Shown here one piece after another: positions 20,134 to 31,429 of a stretch of 64,000 nucleotides of DNA. The translations under genes and the position numbers were made by a program. The DNA comes from Sporobolomyces roseus (lineage: Eukaryota; Basidiomycota; Microbotryomycetes; Sporidiobolales; Sporidiobolaceae): contig JADILM010000011.1 in assembly GCA_016617785.1 (NCBI GenBank), positions 62,001 through 126,000 on the forward strand. The letters are read 5' to 3'. How positions within the stretch are numbered: position 1 is the first letter of the stretch; the number at the start of each line of letters is the position of its first letter. The notes under the pieces were generated by a model. That model did not search any database. It had not been told where the DNA came from and saw only the letters and a list, made by a program, of their open reading frames with translations.

Positions 20134-22790
20134 TCATCCCCAAACTTCCTCTCGGATTCGGCCCTCCTTCTCCAAATCGTCCCATCTCTTCTCTGCTGCA
20201 GTTTCCGATGCAGCCTGACCTTGAGCCTGTAAAATCCCGAGAACAGACTTCTTGACCGCTCGCGGCATCGATGTCGACGAGCTTGAGAAGGAGGACCAGC
20301 GACGGGCGTCAGTAACTTGAGCAGGCAGCGAGCGAAGACGTGCAGGAAAGAGAGGCGTACCCGCAGATGTAGAGATACCCTCCTCGATCATTGCTCAACC
20401 AATTCGCAATCTTGTCAGCATATTCGAGTATTCTGTGCTGTACATAGATCTTCTCATCCTATGAAAGACGCCACACAGTGACCATCAGACAAGCAGAAGA
20501 GCAAGCAGAGAACAATGAGAACGAACCTGATCCCGAGATGCAGCGACGCTGTAATCGAGGAAACCGTCACTAGCCAACTTCGAAAAATACGAATGGTAAT
20601 GAGCATCCGCAGAGAGGGATCGACACCCGAAGAAGAGCAGGTTGTCTAGATTTCATACAGTAAGCGCGATTAGAGTCAGTACTTGCGAAATAAGATCGCG
20701 AGAGTGAGACGACACACCTTTGATGCCTTGTCGAGTCCTCTCTTCAATTAAAGCTCGGAATGGGGCGACTCCGGTACCTGGACCGACCATGATGAGAGGC
20801 GCAGCGTGTCCCGAGGGAGGTAGAGACGGAGGAAGGCGCAATTGGCCCGTTCGGTCGACACGAATAGGGAAACGAACGCCTGTTCCGAAAACGAGGGATC
20901 AGCTCGCATGCACCCTATGAGGAATGCGCAGACTAGGGCTTCGTCGATACCTTCTTGCAGATCTTCAATCCACCGAGTGGCAACCCCTCGCCTCTCGACA
21001 CTGAGAATCGTCCGATACCGCACAATCGCAACCAGCAGTTGAATTCGGCGTCTCGAATGAGCCTATCGATAGAAAAGGAACATCAGCCATGTTTCAATCT
21101 CACTTTCAAATGCAGACATACCGTTGGAGAGCTGGAAATCGAGAAACCTCTCGGTCGCATGCTCGGGATCCAGTCGAGGGTGTATTCGATCGGGATCCGC
21201 TTGTGAACGATTCTTTTGAACTCGGAGAGGATCTCGGTTAGAGTCCGTCTTGGTCGTAGGGCGTAGTCGTTCAAATCATCCTATACGGAGGGAACAGAAA
21301 AGGTAAGGGTGAATCAAGGGATCATAGGACAGATAGAAATCGTAAACTCACCTGACCCTCTGGACTCGCGAACTCTCGCAATTTATCCCGCATATCCTTC
21401 TCCCCTATCTCATTATCATCTCCTCCTCCTGATTCTCCGTTCGATTCGCCCTGCTTCGAGATAGAGTGTGAAGCGAAACCGAAAAGCCATTCGAAAACAC
21501 CGATCTTGGGGACCGACGAGATATCGAGTTCAGTCGTGAGCAGTGAGCGCAAGGTCGTGCGGAATGGAGAAGGTAGATGAGGTGGTAGCGGATGGGCTGA
21601 AAGTGCGAACCGACGTTGACAATGGCGGAGAAAAAGAGCGAAGAAGCTGTCGGTCAGTTCCACATGAAACTTCTGCAGGCGAGTGAAAGCGCAGGTTACG
21701 CACCCTCATCTCTCGCTGTCCAATCTCGTAACACATCTGCCTCTGCCTCCCAACCCAATATTTCGAGAAACCGTTGCACCTCTCCAGGGTCGTTGTGCGG
21801 TCGAAGTTCGAGGACATCACCAGGCGCATACGAACTGCGGATGAAAGAATCAAGGAGGGTAGGTCAAGTCGAAGAGTCGAGGTAGCGAGCAGGATGGTAG
21901 GATCGAAACGCTTCTCGTCAGTCACACGAGAGCAGCGATGTCGGAGATCGGAGGCGAGGCTTACAATTGTTCTTCCTCTACTGTTTCATCATCCTCGACC
22001 TCAATCTCGATCTCTCTCACATCTTGCCACCAACCTTTCTTCGTCACTCTCTCATTCTTGATCAATCTTGCCCACTTGCAGTCCGATGCCCACTTAACTT
22101 CAATCTCCATTCTTTCGTGAGTACTGGTCCCAGTCGCTTGATCTGCAGGCGTAGTCGAGACGCTTTCGAGGAGAATAGTCGAAGGAGGTAGGGAATCGTC
22201 GGGGAGAGGGAGGAAGTCTGGCGAGGGGGGATACGAATTCTGCAATTGTTCGAACAGCTGTTTTGACCATTGTGGGAAAGTCGATTCGACACTAGCGACA
22301 ACACTTTGATCAAACACGATTCCTCGACTACGAGAGGCGCAAGCAAGACACGCAAAGAGAGAGACAGAGCTCACCCAAATTCGTTCTGGTCGTCTCCTTC
22401 TCCCCTCTGAAGGATCTCGCTCGCTCCGAGACTGTCCATCCTCCTCGAGAATTTCTTCGAGACCCAGTTGTACTTTGGATAGCTCGAATCGCCCAACCCA
22501 AACACTGCATATCTCAGATCTTCGAGGAAATCTGAAGGCAATTCTGGATGGAGGAGTGCATTCCAGAGAGGTAAGAACGCTGGAGGAGCTGTGCCGTTCC
22601 CGGTGGTAGGTAGGATGAAGATGATAGGGTCATCGCTCGATAACAGGGAGGTTGGTGGGAAGAGAGAGATTGATTGAACTTGAGGAGAGAAACCGAGTCG
22701 ATGAGCCTTGAGAGCGAGTCGGGACGCCAAGTCGAGGGCTGTACCCGTTATTGAGGCGTGTAGGATGACTAGCTTCCTATCTTGTGGCAT
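20134..22790 (-). CDS. TAH18: NADPH-dependent diflavin oxidoreductase TAH18
   Basis: Flavoprotein that passes electrons from NADPH through FAD and FMN to Dre2 in cytosolic iron-sulfur cluster assembly. From the proposed start (MPQDRKLVILHASITGTALD) come the flavodoxin FMN domain (ITGTALDLA phosphate loop, ILPTTGNGTAPPAFLPLW, FGLGDSSYPKYNW), the FAD domain (PRGFSISSSP) and the NADPH domain (MVGPGTGVAPFRALIEER, GYLYICGSSTSMPRAV), ending EGRIREEVWG. Several short introns. The last exon (20281-20134) and 32 bp of the preceding intron (20282-20360) lie in the right repeat arm, so the C-terminal coding sequence exists twice in the genome and may undergo gene conversion with the left arm. An in-frame Met 25 codons upstream (22865) exists but the family starts near the flavodoxin strand. 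It is divergent from DPH6 with 251 bp between starts. Confidence 0.92.
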
Positions 22791-23041
22791 CTCGAGAGTG
22801 AATGGAAGGAGAGAGAGAAAGGAACACACTTTCCTTTCCCTCCAGAATCTCTCGACATCGCACAACTAGATCCAAGTATCCGAAGACATTCAAGTGATCA
22901 CCGATTGTATCCGACACATCACCTACAGGTGATCAGCAGCATCCCTCCATCTTTCCTTTCGATCTCTCGCTTCATCTTCAACAGCTGTTTCCCTTCTTCC
23001 CTCACCTCTATTCGGACCCAAGATACCCGTGAACAATCAAG

Positions 23042-26025
23042 ATGAAGGTCATCGCTCTTCTCTCGGGAGGGAAAGACTCTATCTACAACTTACACCATTG
23101 CATTCTCAACGGTCACGAACCGGGTTGTGTCGCATCCCTGGGACCTCCAGAAGGACGAGATGAATTGGACAGTTTCATGTATCAAACTGTTGCTCATTCG
23201 GGACTCGCTACTATGGCTCAAGCCCTCGATTTACCCTTCTTTACGACTTCGATTACTGGAAAAGCGATCAACCAATCCTCCGAGTATGGTTCGAGAACCA
23301 CGTTGGAGCGTCAGAAGGATAGGAGCGTTACTGAGTGCGGGTCGGAGGGGAAGGTGGAGGAGGAGGAGGTGGAAGCAGAAGAGCAAGATGAAACAGAAGA
23401 GCAAGATGAAACAGAAGATTTGTACAGGTTGTTGAAAATGGTCAAAACCGAGATGCCTGAAGTACAAGGAGTTGCTGCTGGTGCAATTCTGTCAAATTAT
23501 CAAAGAGTGAGGGTAGAACATGTGTGCGTTGTTCGGCTTTCGAGACTGTGTTGACGAATCCGTAAAGAGCTGATAACTGCGCGACGAGTTTCGAATCAGC
23601 TGTTCTCAATTAGGATTGACTCCGATCGCGTACCTGTGGGAGAGAAATCAGAAAGAGCTACTCGGCGAGATGGTCGAAAGTGGTCAAGAGAGTGTCATTG
23701 TGAAGGTTGCGGGAGCAGGGTGAGCGTTCTTCTGTCTTTCGCAAGGTTTACGCTTGCGTCTCGTCACATTGGAAGCGATCCGAGAGCGATATCTGATGTG
23801 GGAGCAATATCGTCTATAGGTTGGGAGTACAACATCTCGGCAAGACGCTAGGCGAAATGCAACCGATCCTTCACAAGCTTGTAAGTTTTTCTTTCGATCT
23901 GGCGCTCGTAAAGAACTCGTCCTGACAGGCTTTCGCTCCGCTCCAACAGAACGAGCGGTTCGAGACGCATATCTGTGGTGAAGGAGGAGAATATGAAACT
24001 TTCACTCTCGACTCTCCGATCTTCAAGAAGAAACTCGTGCTGTATGGGCTCCCATATATCGCCGAGTGTGTTGCTTTACTCAAACATGTCACCGTTTCTT
24101 TGCCGCGATAGGGAAGAAACACAGACGATCGTTTCGAATCCGGATCCTCATGCGACAGTCGCTCACCTTTACCTCTCGCGCCTCTCCCTGGCCGCGAAAC
24201 CAGGTCATCCGATCAACGAAACTTTCCAGGCGCTCCAACAGAGATTGCGAAGATGCGTTGCGACTCCGAGAACGCTGAGCGAGGAGGCGGAGGAAGTGGA
24301 GGAAAGCGTCAGAACCTCATGGAATCGATCCCCGGAGAGCGCTCTGACCGGGCTCGAGGGGCTCTCTCTAGTTAAGAAGAGCGATGGATATCACGGGGAG
24401 AAGTATGCACTCCCAGAATCGACAGCATCCCTATGCGATGGTTGGGTGAACTTTTCGGCGATATCTGCTTTTTCGGAAGACGGAGAGACGTCGTCGGCAA
24501 CGATGTCTATTGAGGAAGAGGTAACGAAGTGCTTCAAGTCTCTGACTGGTTAGTGCGATCGATTCAACCGTTTGATCCTCGACTTGACCTATTCTTGACT
24601 TGTCCGCAGTGCTCCTCAAACGGAACTCTTCCTCCTTGATGTCCTTAGCTCATCTCAATGTTCTGCTATCTGCCGATTCAATGACACTGTTTCCTCGACT
24701 CAACAAGATCTACTCGACACATTTCGGTACTTCTCCTCCGACTCGAGCTTGCGTTGCAGTGCACTTCCCTCCGGGCGATCCATCCCGAATCAAACTCGAT
24801 GGTGTTGCGAGAGTCGAAGCTACTGAGACAAGGACGGCACTGCACGTGCAGAGCTTGAGCTATTGGGGAGCAGCGAATATCGGCCCCTACAGTCAAGCTA
24901 TCACGGTTTGTCCTCCATCCTTCGCTCTCGCTCTCGCTCTCGTGATTCCCGAGTACTGATGTCATTCACGAAGATCTATAGGTTGCGAATCGATGTCACT
25001 TGGCAGGTCAAATCCCTCTCATTCCTGCGTCTCTCTCGCTACCTTCGCCAGCAGATTTTCCCACCGAAGTTGCGCTGAGTTTACAACACGTACGAAGGAT
25101 TGTGACCGCAGCCAGTGAAGGAAGATGGAAAGGTTGGATGGAAGGTGGTATTGCTTGGATCCAGGAAGAAGCCGATGAGACAGAATGGCGAAAACGGGCG
25201 ATAGGTGCGAGACAAGGGTGGAAACTATGGAATCAGCAGCAAGCGGATCCACAAGAAGTGAGCTTACATCTCGTCTCTCTCTGTAGAATCCGACCAAATA
25301 ACGAGCTCGACCAACGACAGGTTCAACCGCCTTTGCTTCTCGTCTCAGCCGCTCAACTTCCACGATCCGCGAGCATCGAATGGCAGGTAACTTGGCAGAC
25401 AGAACAGGTCCCTTGGAGTGCTGACGAAGACGAGGCTTCATCGGAGGATGACGACAATCCGAAACCGAACAAGATGAGGAGGACCGAAACGAAAGCAAAC
25501 GAGCTTTTCGGTAGGTCGATCAGCTCCACTTTCTGTGAACCCTGCCGATCTGACGAGTTGCGACAACACAGTATGCTCTACGTCTGGTCAACACATCAGT
25601 TGGCAATGTTCAAGAGTCAACGGAATCGCAGACACGGTCGTCGGGATTCTAGGTTGCTCTATCGGTACGCTTTCTCTGATACAATTTCGTGGACCACTCT
25701 GACGATCGACATGTGACCAAACAGATGAGAGTAAGGCGTCGGATGTATTCGACAAGCTAGAACAAATACACTCGGTAAAAGTGTTCTACAGACCAAACCT
25801 ATCGTTGACTAGAGGTAAGACTCCGCTCTATGATCCCGGATCGGGACTACGCTGATTCCCCTTCACCGTGCAGTCGAGGAGCTACTGAATCGTATCTTGA
25901 AAGAGTCGAACACACAATTGCGTCCGACGACCACATATATAGGTTCGAGATTTATCGAGACGAGGGAGGACAGCGGAAACCACGATGTTGCATTTGTCGT
26001 AGTTGCATCGGTGTTGCAGCAATAG
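23042..26025 (+). CDS. DPH6: Diphthine-ammonia ligase DPH6
   Basis: Performs the last step of diphthamide synthesis on elongation factor 2, the ATP-dependent amidation of diphthine. The N-terminal PP-loop ATPase domain starts MKVIALLSGGKDSIYNLHHC and continues with GLATMAQALDLPFF, TPIAYLWERNQKELLGEMV and the family signature HICGEGGEYETFTLDSP. C-terminal to it are two RidA/YjgF-like domains (SYWGAANIGPYSQAITV; LSLQHVRRIVTAA), as in fungal YLR143W-type proteins. An acidic low-complexity insert with the repeat EEQDET sits near residues 105-125. The last exon ends VAFVVVASVLQQ at TAG 26023-26025. Many introns. It is convergent with DUS4, with 108 bp between the stops. Confidence 0.92.
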
Positions 26026-26133
26026 AGAGAGTCGATTTGAATGACGAACAAGCTAGACCTTTGTTCTTGACGGAGGAACTGTCGAGAATGTGTGCGAGAT
26101 GCGATCAACTCGACAATCTTCGAAAGCAAGTGG

Positions 26134-27702
26134 TTAAGATAGACAATACTGACCTCCCCAACCGGGTTCCGTTCCAAACTTGTCTTCACACCAGTCTAAA
26201 ACTCCAGCGTAACTTGCGAGAGAATTGAAGTAAATCCGCTCTTTCCTCGATGTGAACCGAGATTCGAGCATGTACGATAAATGGCGATGAAATAGCGAGA
26301 ATATGAGGGATTGCGCTGTCGAAAAGTAGATGAAAGACTGCGAATAGCGAACGATCCGGAGAATCAGCTTCTGCAGTGAGTGAGAAGCGAGGACAATCGA
26401 ACTCACGTAGATCGCTTCGAGAGGAGTTTGCGTATATCCCGAAAAGAGAGCCTGCGTAGCATCACAGAATAATTAGAATGATGACCAATGGCGTTGGTCA
26501 AGAAGCAGACTGACCGGGTTTGCCAATAAACCTCTCGCGCTCATGACTCCCTCTGCACCAGTTTCTTTCCTCGTTCTCTCCACATCCGCCATATCGAATA
26601 CATCTCCATTCGCTATCACCGGTACCCGTCCCTTTGCACAACTTCGAGCGAACTTGATCGAGGCGAGATCCACGGGATAACTTGACGAGGACTGATGGCG
26701 AGTTCGACCGTGAACCGTGATCACATCAGCCCCCGAAGCGAGGATATTCGAGACCAACTGTTCTGTGCGACTATTTGAAAGCCATATGCGACATCAGCTA
26801 ATGCGAGAGGAACGGAAAGTTCGAGTGAGGAGAACTAACGATAGATCGTTGTCGACTCGAATCTTGACACAAACTGGAAAGTCCCATCCCAATCGCTGTT
26901 TCGTCGTTCTGACCAAGTCTTGCACGAGTTCTGGTTTCCTAAGTAATGCGCAACCTATCCCTTCCTGATAAGCCCATTTTTGAGGACAACCTATCGAAGA
27001 GAAAAAGTCCCATCAGCGAGAACGACAGAGTCGAGGTCCAGAGAGGAGTTATCGCTTTACCACAGTTGAGATCAATCGCATCGACGAAAGGGCTCGCCAA
27101 CTCGGCAGCATCAGCGAGGTGAACTGGATCGTTCGCCGCAAACTGAATGATGAGTTTCCCTCGAACTCGTCTCTTTCGTTTCCCTCTGGCGTGTACTCCT
27201 CTCGGTTCTGGCGTATCGTCGTACTCTTGCACTGTTCCTGAGGGTGATGTCTTCTCGTCGAGGAGGAAAGTCCCACGTTCAGAAGAGTTTGTCGAGAAAT
27301 CTGAATCTCGAGCAGTTTGCGAACGAGAGAATTCGGTTGCACTGAAACAGGGTGGCCGAGAGTGAGCGAGCTACAGAGCGAGTTTGGGAAAGCATATCAA
27401 ATCTCACAGCATCATAGGAGTCCAGACGAGCGGGCAATTGTATCTCGAAACAACTTCTCTGAAAGCTAATTTCCCATACCGAACCATAGGAGCTGTGTAC
27501 AAGAGGGATGTGCATAACAGGTTCGTTAGTCAGAGCGTGGGAGTACAAACAAGACCGGACGAGCGATTCCCGAAGATGGCGGGGGGGAAAGAGAAAGAAA
27601 GGGAGATGAGAGGAGAGGAGATTGAAACCGACCACAGGCATTGATTCCTTCAAATTGATTCAAGATATCTTGTGGGCTGAGCTCTAAGGGTGCATCCTGC
27701 AT
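26134..27702 (-). CDS. DUS4: tRNA-dihydrouridine synthase DUS4
   Basis: FMN-dependent enzyme that reduces uridine to dihydrouridine in the tRNA D-loop (positions 20a/20b for Dus4). Exon 1 begins MQDAPLELSPQDILNQFEG. After an intron the FMN-barrel opens with APMVRYGKLAFREVVSRYN and VWTPMML; next come the substrate Cys segment DAIDLNCGCPQKWAYQEGIG, KIRVDNDLS, ITVHGRTRHQ, VIANGDVFDMADVER and GAEGVMSARGLLANPALFSG. The last exon has FHRHLSYMLE and ends near GQYCLS. The PMVRYGKL opening and the FHRHLSYMLE tail favour DUS4 over DUS1-3. Introns are short. Confidence 0.88.
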
Positions 27703-28380
27703 TCTTCTGAAGTGGGGAGTCTAACGCCTCAAGAAGTTAGTTAGACTTAGAGTTAATTCAATTTTGTGATATTTCCGACCAAATGTATTTTAATTCACAC
27801 TCCTCTCGATTGACTTTGACGTTTGTCTCGCTTCCCAAACGGCACTTCGGTATCCGGGTCGAGATAGACGACGAGCTCTCAATTATGGCTGACCCGCGCA
27901 AAGTGATCCCTAATTGAAAGCGTGAGAGAGGCCCAGTCGAAGTCGCAGCTTGGCTTCTTGGATTGCGGCAAACTCAATTCCTTTTTGGCCCTACAGGAAG
28001 CGATCGAAGCGATTAGGACCACCTTACTAGTCTATCACTCCTCACGAGAGTGCTTCGGATGGTCATGGGTTTGAAGAGGAAGCGATAGAAGAGTTGATGT
28101 CGAAAGTTCTGTATCCGTGCAAGAAGATTTCGTTCAAAAAAGTGCCGGCTACTGTATCATGCACTCCCACGCCGTTTCGGGAAGTGTGCTTTTCTTGGGA
28201 GTGACGAGCAATTATTCAAGGATGACCCCCACTGCACCCTTGTGGGTAAATCGCACAAAAAGAAAAACGATGCGAACTACTAGAGGAAATCGTCGTTGTC
28301 TCCTCTTCTTCTTCAGCTTTCCCACTTTCCTTCGACACTACCTCGTCGATTTGTGACACAAGCAACGCTCATCAATCACC
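27703..28380. other. Intergenic region upstream of sugar transporter 1
   Basis: 678 bp between the divergent starts of DUS4 and the first transporter, presumably carrying both promoters. An ORF of 79 codons at 28117-28356 lacks features of a protein. I see no confident TATA box or known regulator motif. Confidence 0.5.
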
Positions 28381-31300
28381 ATGGGACTAAGGAAGAACGC
28401 AAAACTACAAAACGAGAAGAATGGGTTCGAGGGAGAGAATGGTTCGAACGCAGACAGCGGATCGCAACAACTTGAGTGGACTGGAGCAGGAGAACTACCT
28501 GCCGGTGCAGCGTGAGATCTATCTCCCTCGAGCGGTTGCATCGGCTATGATCGTGAAGCTGACTCGCAATACCTCCCTTTGCCTCATATTTCCCTTTCTT
28601 CCCGATGCTTCGACTCTCATGACAGTGTAAACGCTCAAGGACATCCGACCTACATGGGAGCGACTGGTAACAAGCTTACTTGGTTGATTACCCTCGCTGC
28701 TTCAGCTGGTTTCGGTCTCTTTGGTTACGATCAGGGAGTCATGTCAGGTATCATTGGTGCTCCTCAGTTCTTTGAAACCTTCCCCGCTGTCGATCCTGAA
28801 GGTCAGTCTTATCATCCACTCCACACAGCAAGACGCGAATCCTGACTCTGTTCTTTTCGCTCGCAAACAGTTCAAGGATCTTCTCGCGCCTCCATTCTCT
28901 CCGCTTTCTACGTCTCCATCTACGAGAGTGAGTTTCTCTCCTCTTCCCACCAGCGAATGCGCAAGACCTTGGTCAAACTCGAATGAGCCCATCTCTTTGC
29001 GACGAGCTAACCTTCTCGTTTCCCCTTTTTGCCTCTTTACCTCTTTTCCCCTACAGTTGGTTGCCTCGGCGGTGCCATCTTCGCTCTCATGTTCGGAGAC
29101 AAGTTAGGTCGTCGCAAGATGATGTAAGTTCGATTGTTCTCCCGATGATTCGTAGCGGAAGTTGACTTTTTTTACTATCTTTCCTCAGGTTCTGCGGTTC
29201 CTACATTCTCTGCATTGGTGTGCTCATTCAATGTACCTCGTTCGCTGGATCTTGGGCAGGTGAGTCTTCCATTTCTCTTCGTCTTTCTCTCCTTGTCTTT
29301 CTCTCCCTCCCTTTCTCCCCGACTTGATCTGACTCTCCCGGATTCCTTCACAGGTGGCCAATTCATCATCGGTCGTACCATCACTGGTCTCGGTACTGGT
29401 TTCCTCACGTAAGTCGTACCTTTTCTCTCTCCAGTCTTTATCCGATTCGCATTTCTCATCTTTCGCTCGCTCCAACGTAGCTCAACTATCCCGACATGGC
29501 ACGCCGAGTGCGCTAAAGCCAAGTCTCGTGGCTTCGCCGTGTTCATCGAAGCTGCCATGATCTCTACCGGAACGATGGTAAGTAGATAAACTTCCCGCCT
29601 CCCCCAGATAAAAGTCCTGATCGGGCTTGTACTACTGCCAGATTGCCTACTGGGTCGACCTCGGATTCTCTTACTTACCTGGTTCAGGTTCATGGCGTGG
29701 ACCAATCGCACTTCAGTGTATCTTCGGTGAGCTCAAAATACGGTTTTTCCCTCAAGTTCGCAGAAACTGACCTTGCAAAGATATTGTGTGCAGCTGTCGC
29801 ACTTGTCGCACTGATCTGGTTCTTACCCGAATCACCTCGTTGGCTCATCTCGAAAGGCCGTCTCGTCGAAGGTCAACGCGTTGTCGCAGCTCTCGAACCC
29901 GATCATTACAACAGTGAAGCTGTTATCCTCCAAACCCGTGTTATTCTCGACTCTGTACAAGGTCGTACACACGCTAAGAAGTCGGACCTCATCACGAACG
30001 GCCCTACTCAGCACTTCCGTCGCATGCTACTCGGTTCTTCGTCTCAGTTCTTCCAACAAGTTGGTGGATGTAACGCAGTCATCTACTTCAGGTACGCATA
30101 TTACTACTCTGTCCTCTTTCAGACATCTTGACTGATCCCGTCGCTCGCTACATCGATAGTACTCCCATTTTCCAAGATTACCTCGGACTCGAACGTCAAC
30201 TCGCCCTCATCCTCGGAGCTGTCTTGGCAACCGTCTACGCCCTCTCGGCCTGTATCTCTTTCCCATTGGTCGACCGCTTCGGTCGACGCAAGCTCTTCTT
30301 CATCGGCTCCTTCGGTCAAGCTTTCTCGATGTTCCTCATCATGGCCTGCCTTATTCCCGGTACTGAGAACCCTGCTATCAACGGTTCCGTCGTCGGGTGA
30401 GTCTTTGCTTCTCCTACCTATGCTCTCGACCTGTTACTGACGCTGTTCTCCCTCTACAGTATCGTGAGTTTTCATTTTTCGAAATTTTCATTTTCTTCCT
30501 TTTACGCTTCGTTCTCGAGCTGACTTTTGTTCTCTACTCTTCTTCGCGATGCAGTTTTTGTACCTCACTTTCTTCGGGTGCGTTGCTAAAGCTGTCTCGC
30601 ACCGTCGTCGTCATCAGGAGACTAATCCTTCGTTTTTTTGGCGCAACAGATTCACCTGGCTCGAGCTTCCTTGGTTGTACCCTGCCGAAATCAACCCTCT
30701 TCGTACTCGTACTATGGCCAACGCTGTATCAACCATTAACAACTGGCTTTTCAACTTTGTGAGTCCACGCTCAAAAACTCCTTTTCGCACTAAAATTCCT
30801 TTAATCGAAGCTAACGGATCGTCTCGCCGACTAGACCGTCGTCATGTTTACGCCTCCTTTCCTGGAATCGAGCGCCATTGGAACTTTTGCTTTCTTCGGT
30901 GCCATCAAGTGAGTCCTGCCTCTCCTTTTTACTTTCACCTCCGCTCTCCCGCCTTTCTCCAACTACTCTTTGAACTCCTCATTCCACCTCTTCGCCGCCC
31001 CCACGCTATCTTCAGAAGTTCCGTCGCTGATGCCCTCTTTCTCACAGCTTGTGCTTCGTTCCCGTCATTTACTACTGGTACGTTCCTTCGTGCTCGTTCG
31101 CACTCCCACGACCTTAATCTGACGCCTTGACTCTGTATCGCAGGTACCCCGAGACGGCAGGACGATCACTCGAGGAAATCGACATTATTTTCGCTCGAGG
31201 ATACCACGAGAAGAAGGAGATTGGATCAAAGTTACGCTCTTCATACGTGAAAGTAGCTGCAGAGATGCCCTCTCTTACGAGTGCAGAAATCGCAGGAGAA

Positions 31301-31429
31301 TGGCAAAGGTACGTTCAAAATCAGCCTTCGCCGTCGTCGCGAAACTTGCACTCACCAATTTTCCCTTCTCTTTTTCACAGATTGGGTTTGGGCGAAATGC
31401 CAGACCCCGAACTCGCTGCCGCTCACTGA
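28381..31429 (+). CDS. MFS sugar transporter 1 (hexose-transporter type)
   Basis: Twelve-span plasma-membrane sugar porter of the major facilitator superfamily (sugar porter family); the substrate is not readable. The first exon encodes a polar cytosolic N-terminus (MGLRKNAKLQNEKN). Then come GFGLFGYDQGVMSGIIGAPQF, the loop 2-3 motif DKLGRRKM, TGLGTGF, the PESPRWLISKGR motif, SSQFFQQVGGCNAVIYF of TM7, DRFGRRKL and the C-terminal PETAGRSLEEID. A dozen or more short introns interrupt it, one flanking a 4-nt exon (30460-30463, TATC). Stop TGA at 31427-31429. Without the microexon the frame breaks, so automated models may be wrong here. It is a tandem paralogue of the next gene. Confidence 0.93.

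Larger units (their letters stand above)
13700..20313 (-). repeat. Giant inverted repeat, right arm (6,614 bp)
   Basis: Inverted copy of the left arm. It is 51 bp longer because the unit at 13893-13943 is repeated at 13944-13994. Its outer end lies inside the last intron of the intact TAH18 gene, so this arm holds the genuine TAH18 last exon and is the likelier ancestral arm. It carries the same tRNA set in mirror order and orientation. Confidence 0.97.

Noticed and set aside
5773..20313. Whole palindrome as an assembly or chimeric-read artefact
   Set aside because: The arms differ at scattered single bases and by a 51-bp unit, and the core is unique. An artefact would be expected to give identical arms. 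Long-read confirmation is still desirable.
5773..20313. Palindrome as a transposon or a mating-type locus
   Set aside because: No transposase, reverse transcriptase, homeodomain, pheromone or receptor coding sequence can be seen, no target-site duplication marks the outer ends, and the outer end contains part of a host gene.
5773..20313. 5S or other rRNA genes in the tRNA cluster
   Set aside because: I looked for the conserved internal 5S motifs and saw none.
28117..28356. 79-codon ORF upstream of transporter 1
   Set aside because: Composition is unlike neighbouring proteins, with no features; it lies in the promoter and leader region.
30396..30650. First sugar transporter as a frameshifted pseudogene
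   Set aside because: The apparent frame break is resolved by the 4-nt microexon and normal GT-AG introns, and the same structure is in the paralogue.
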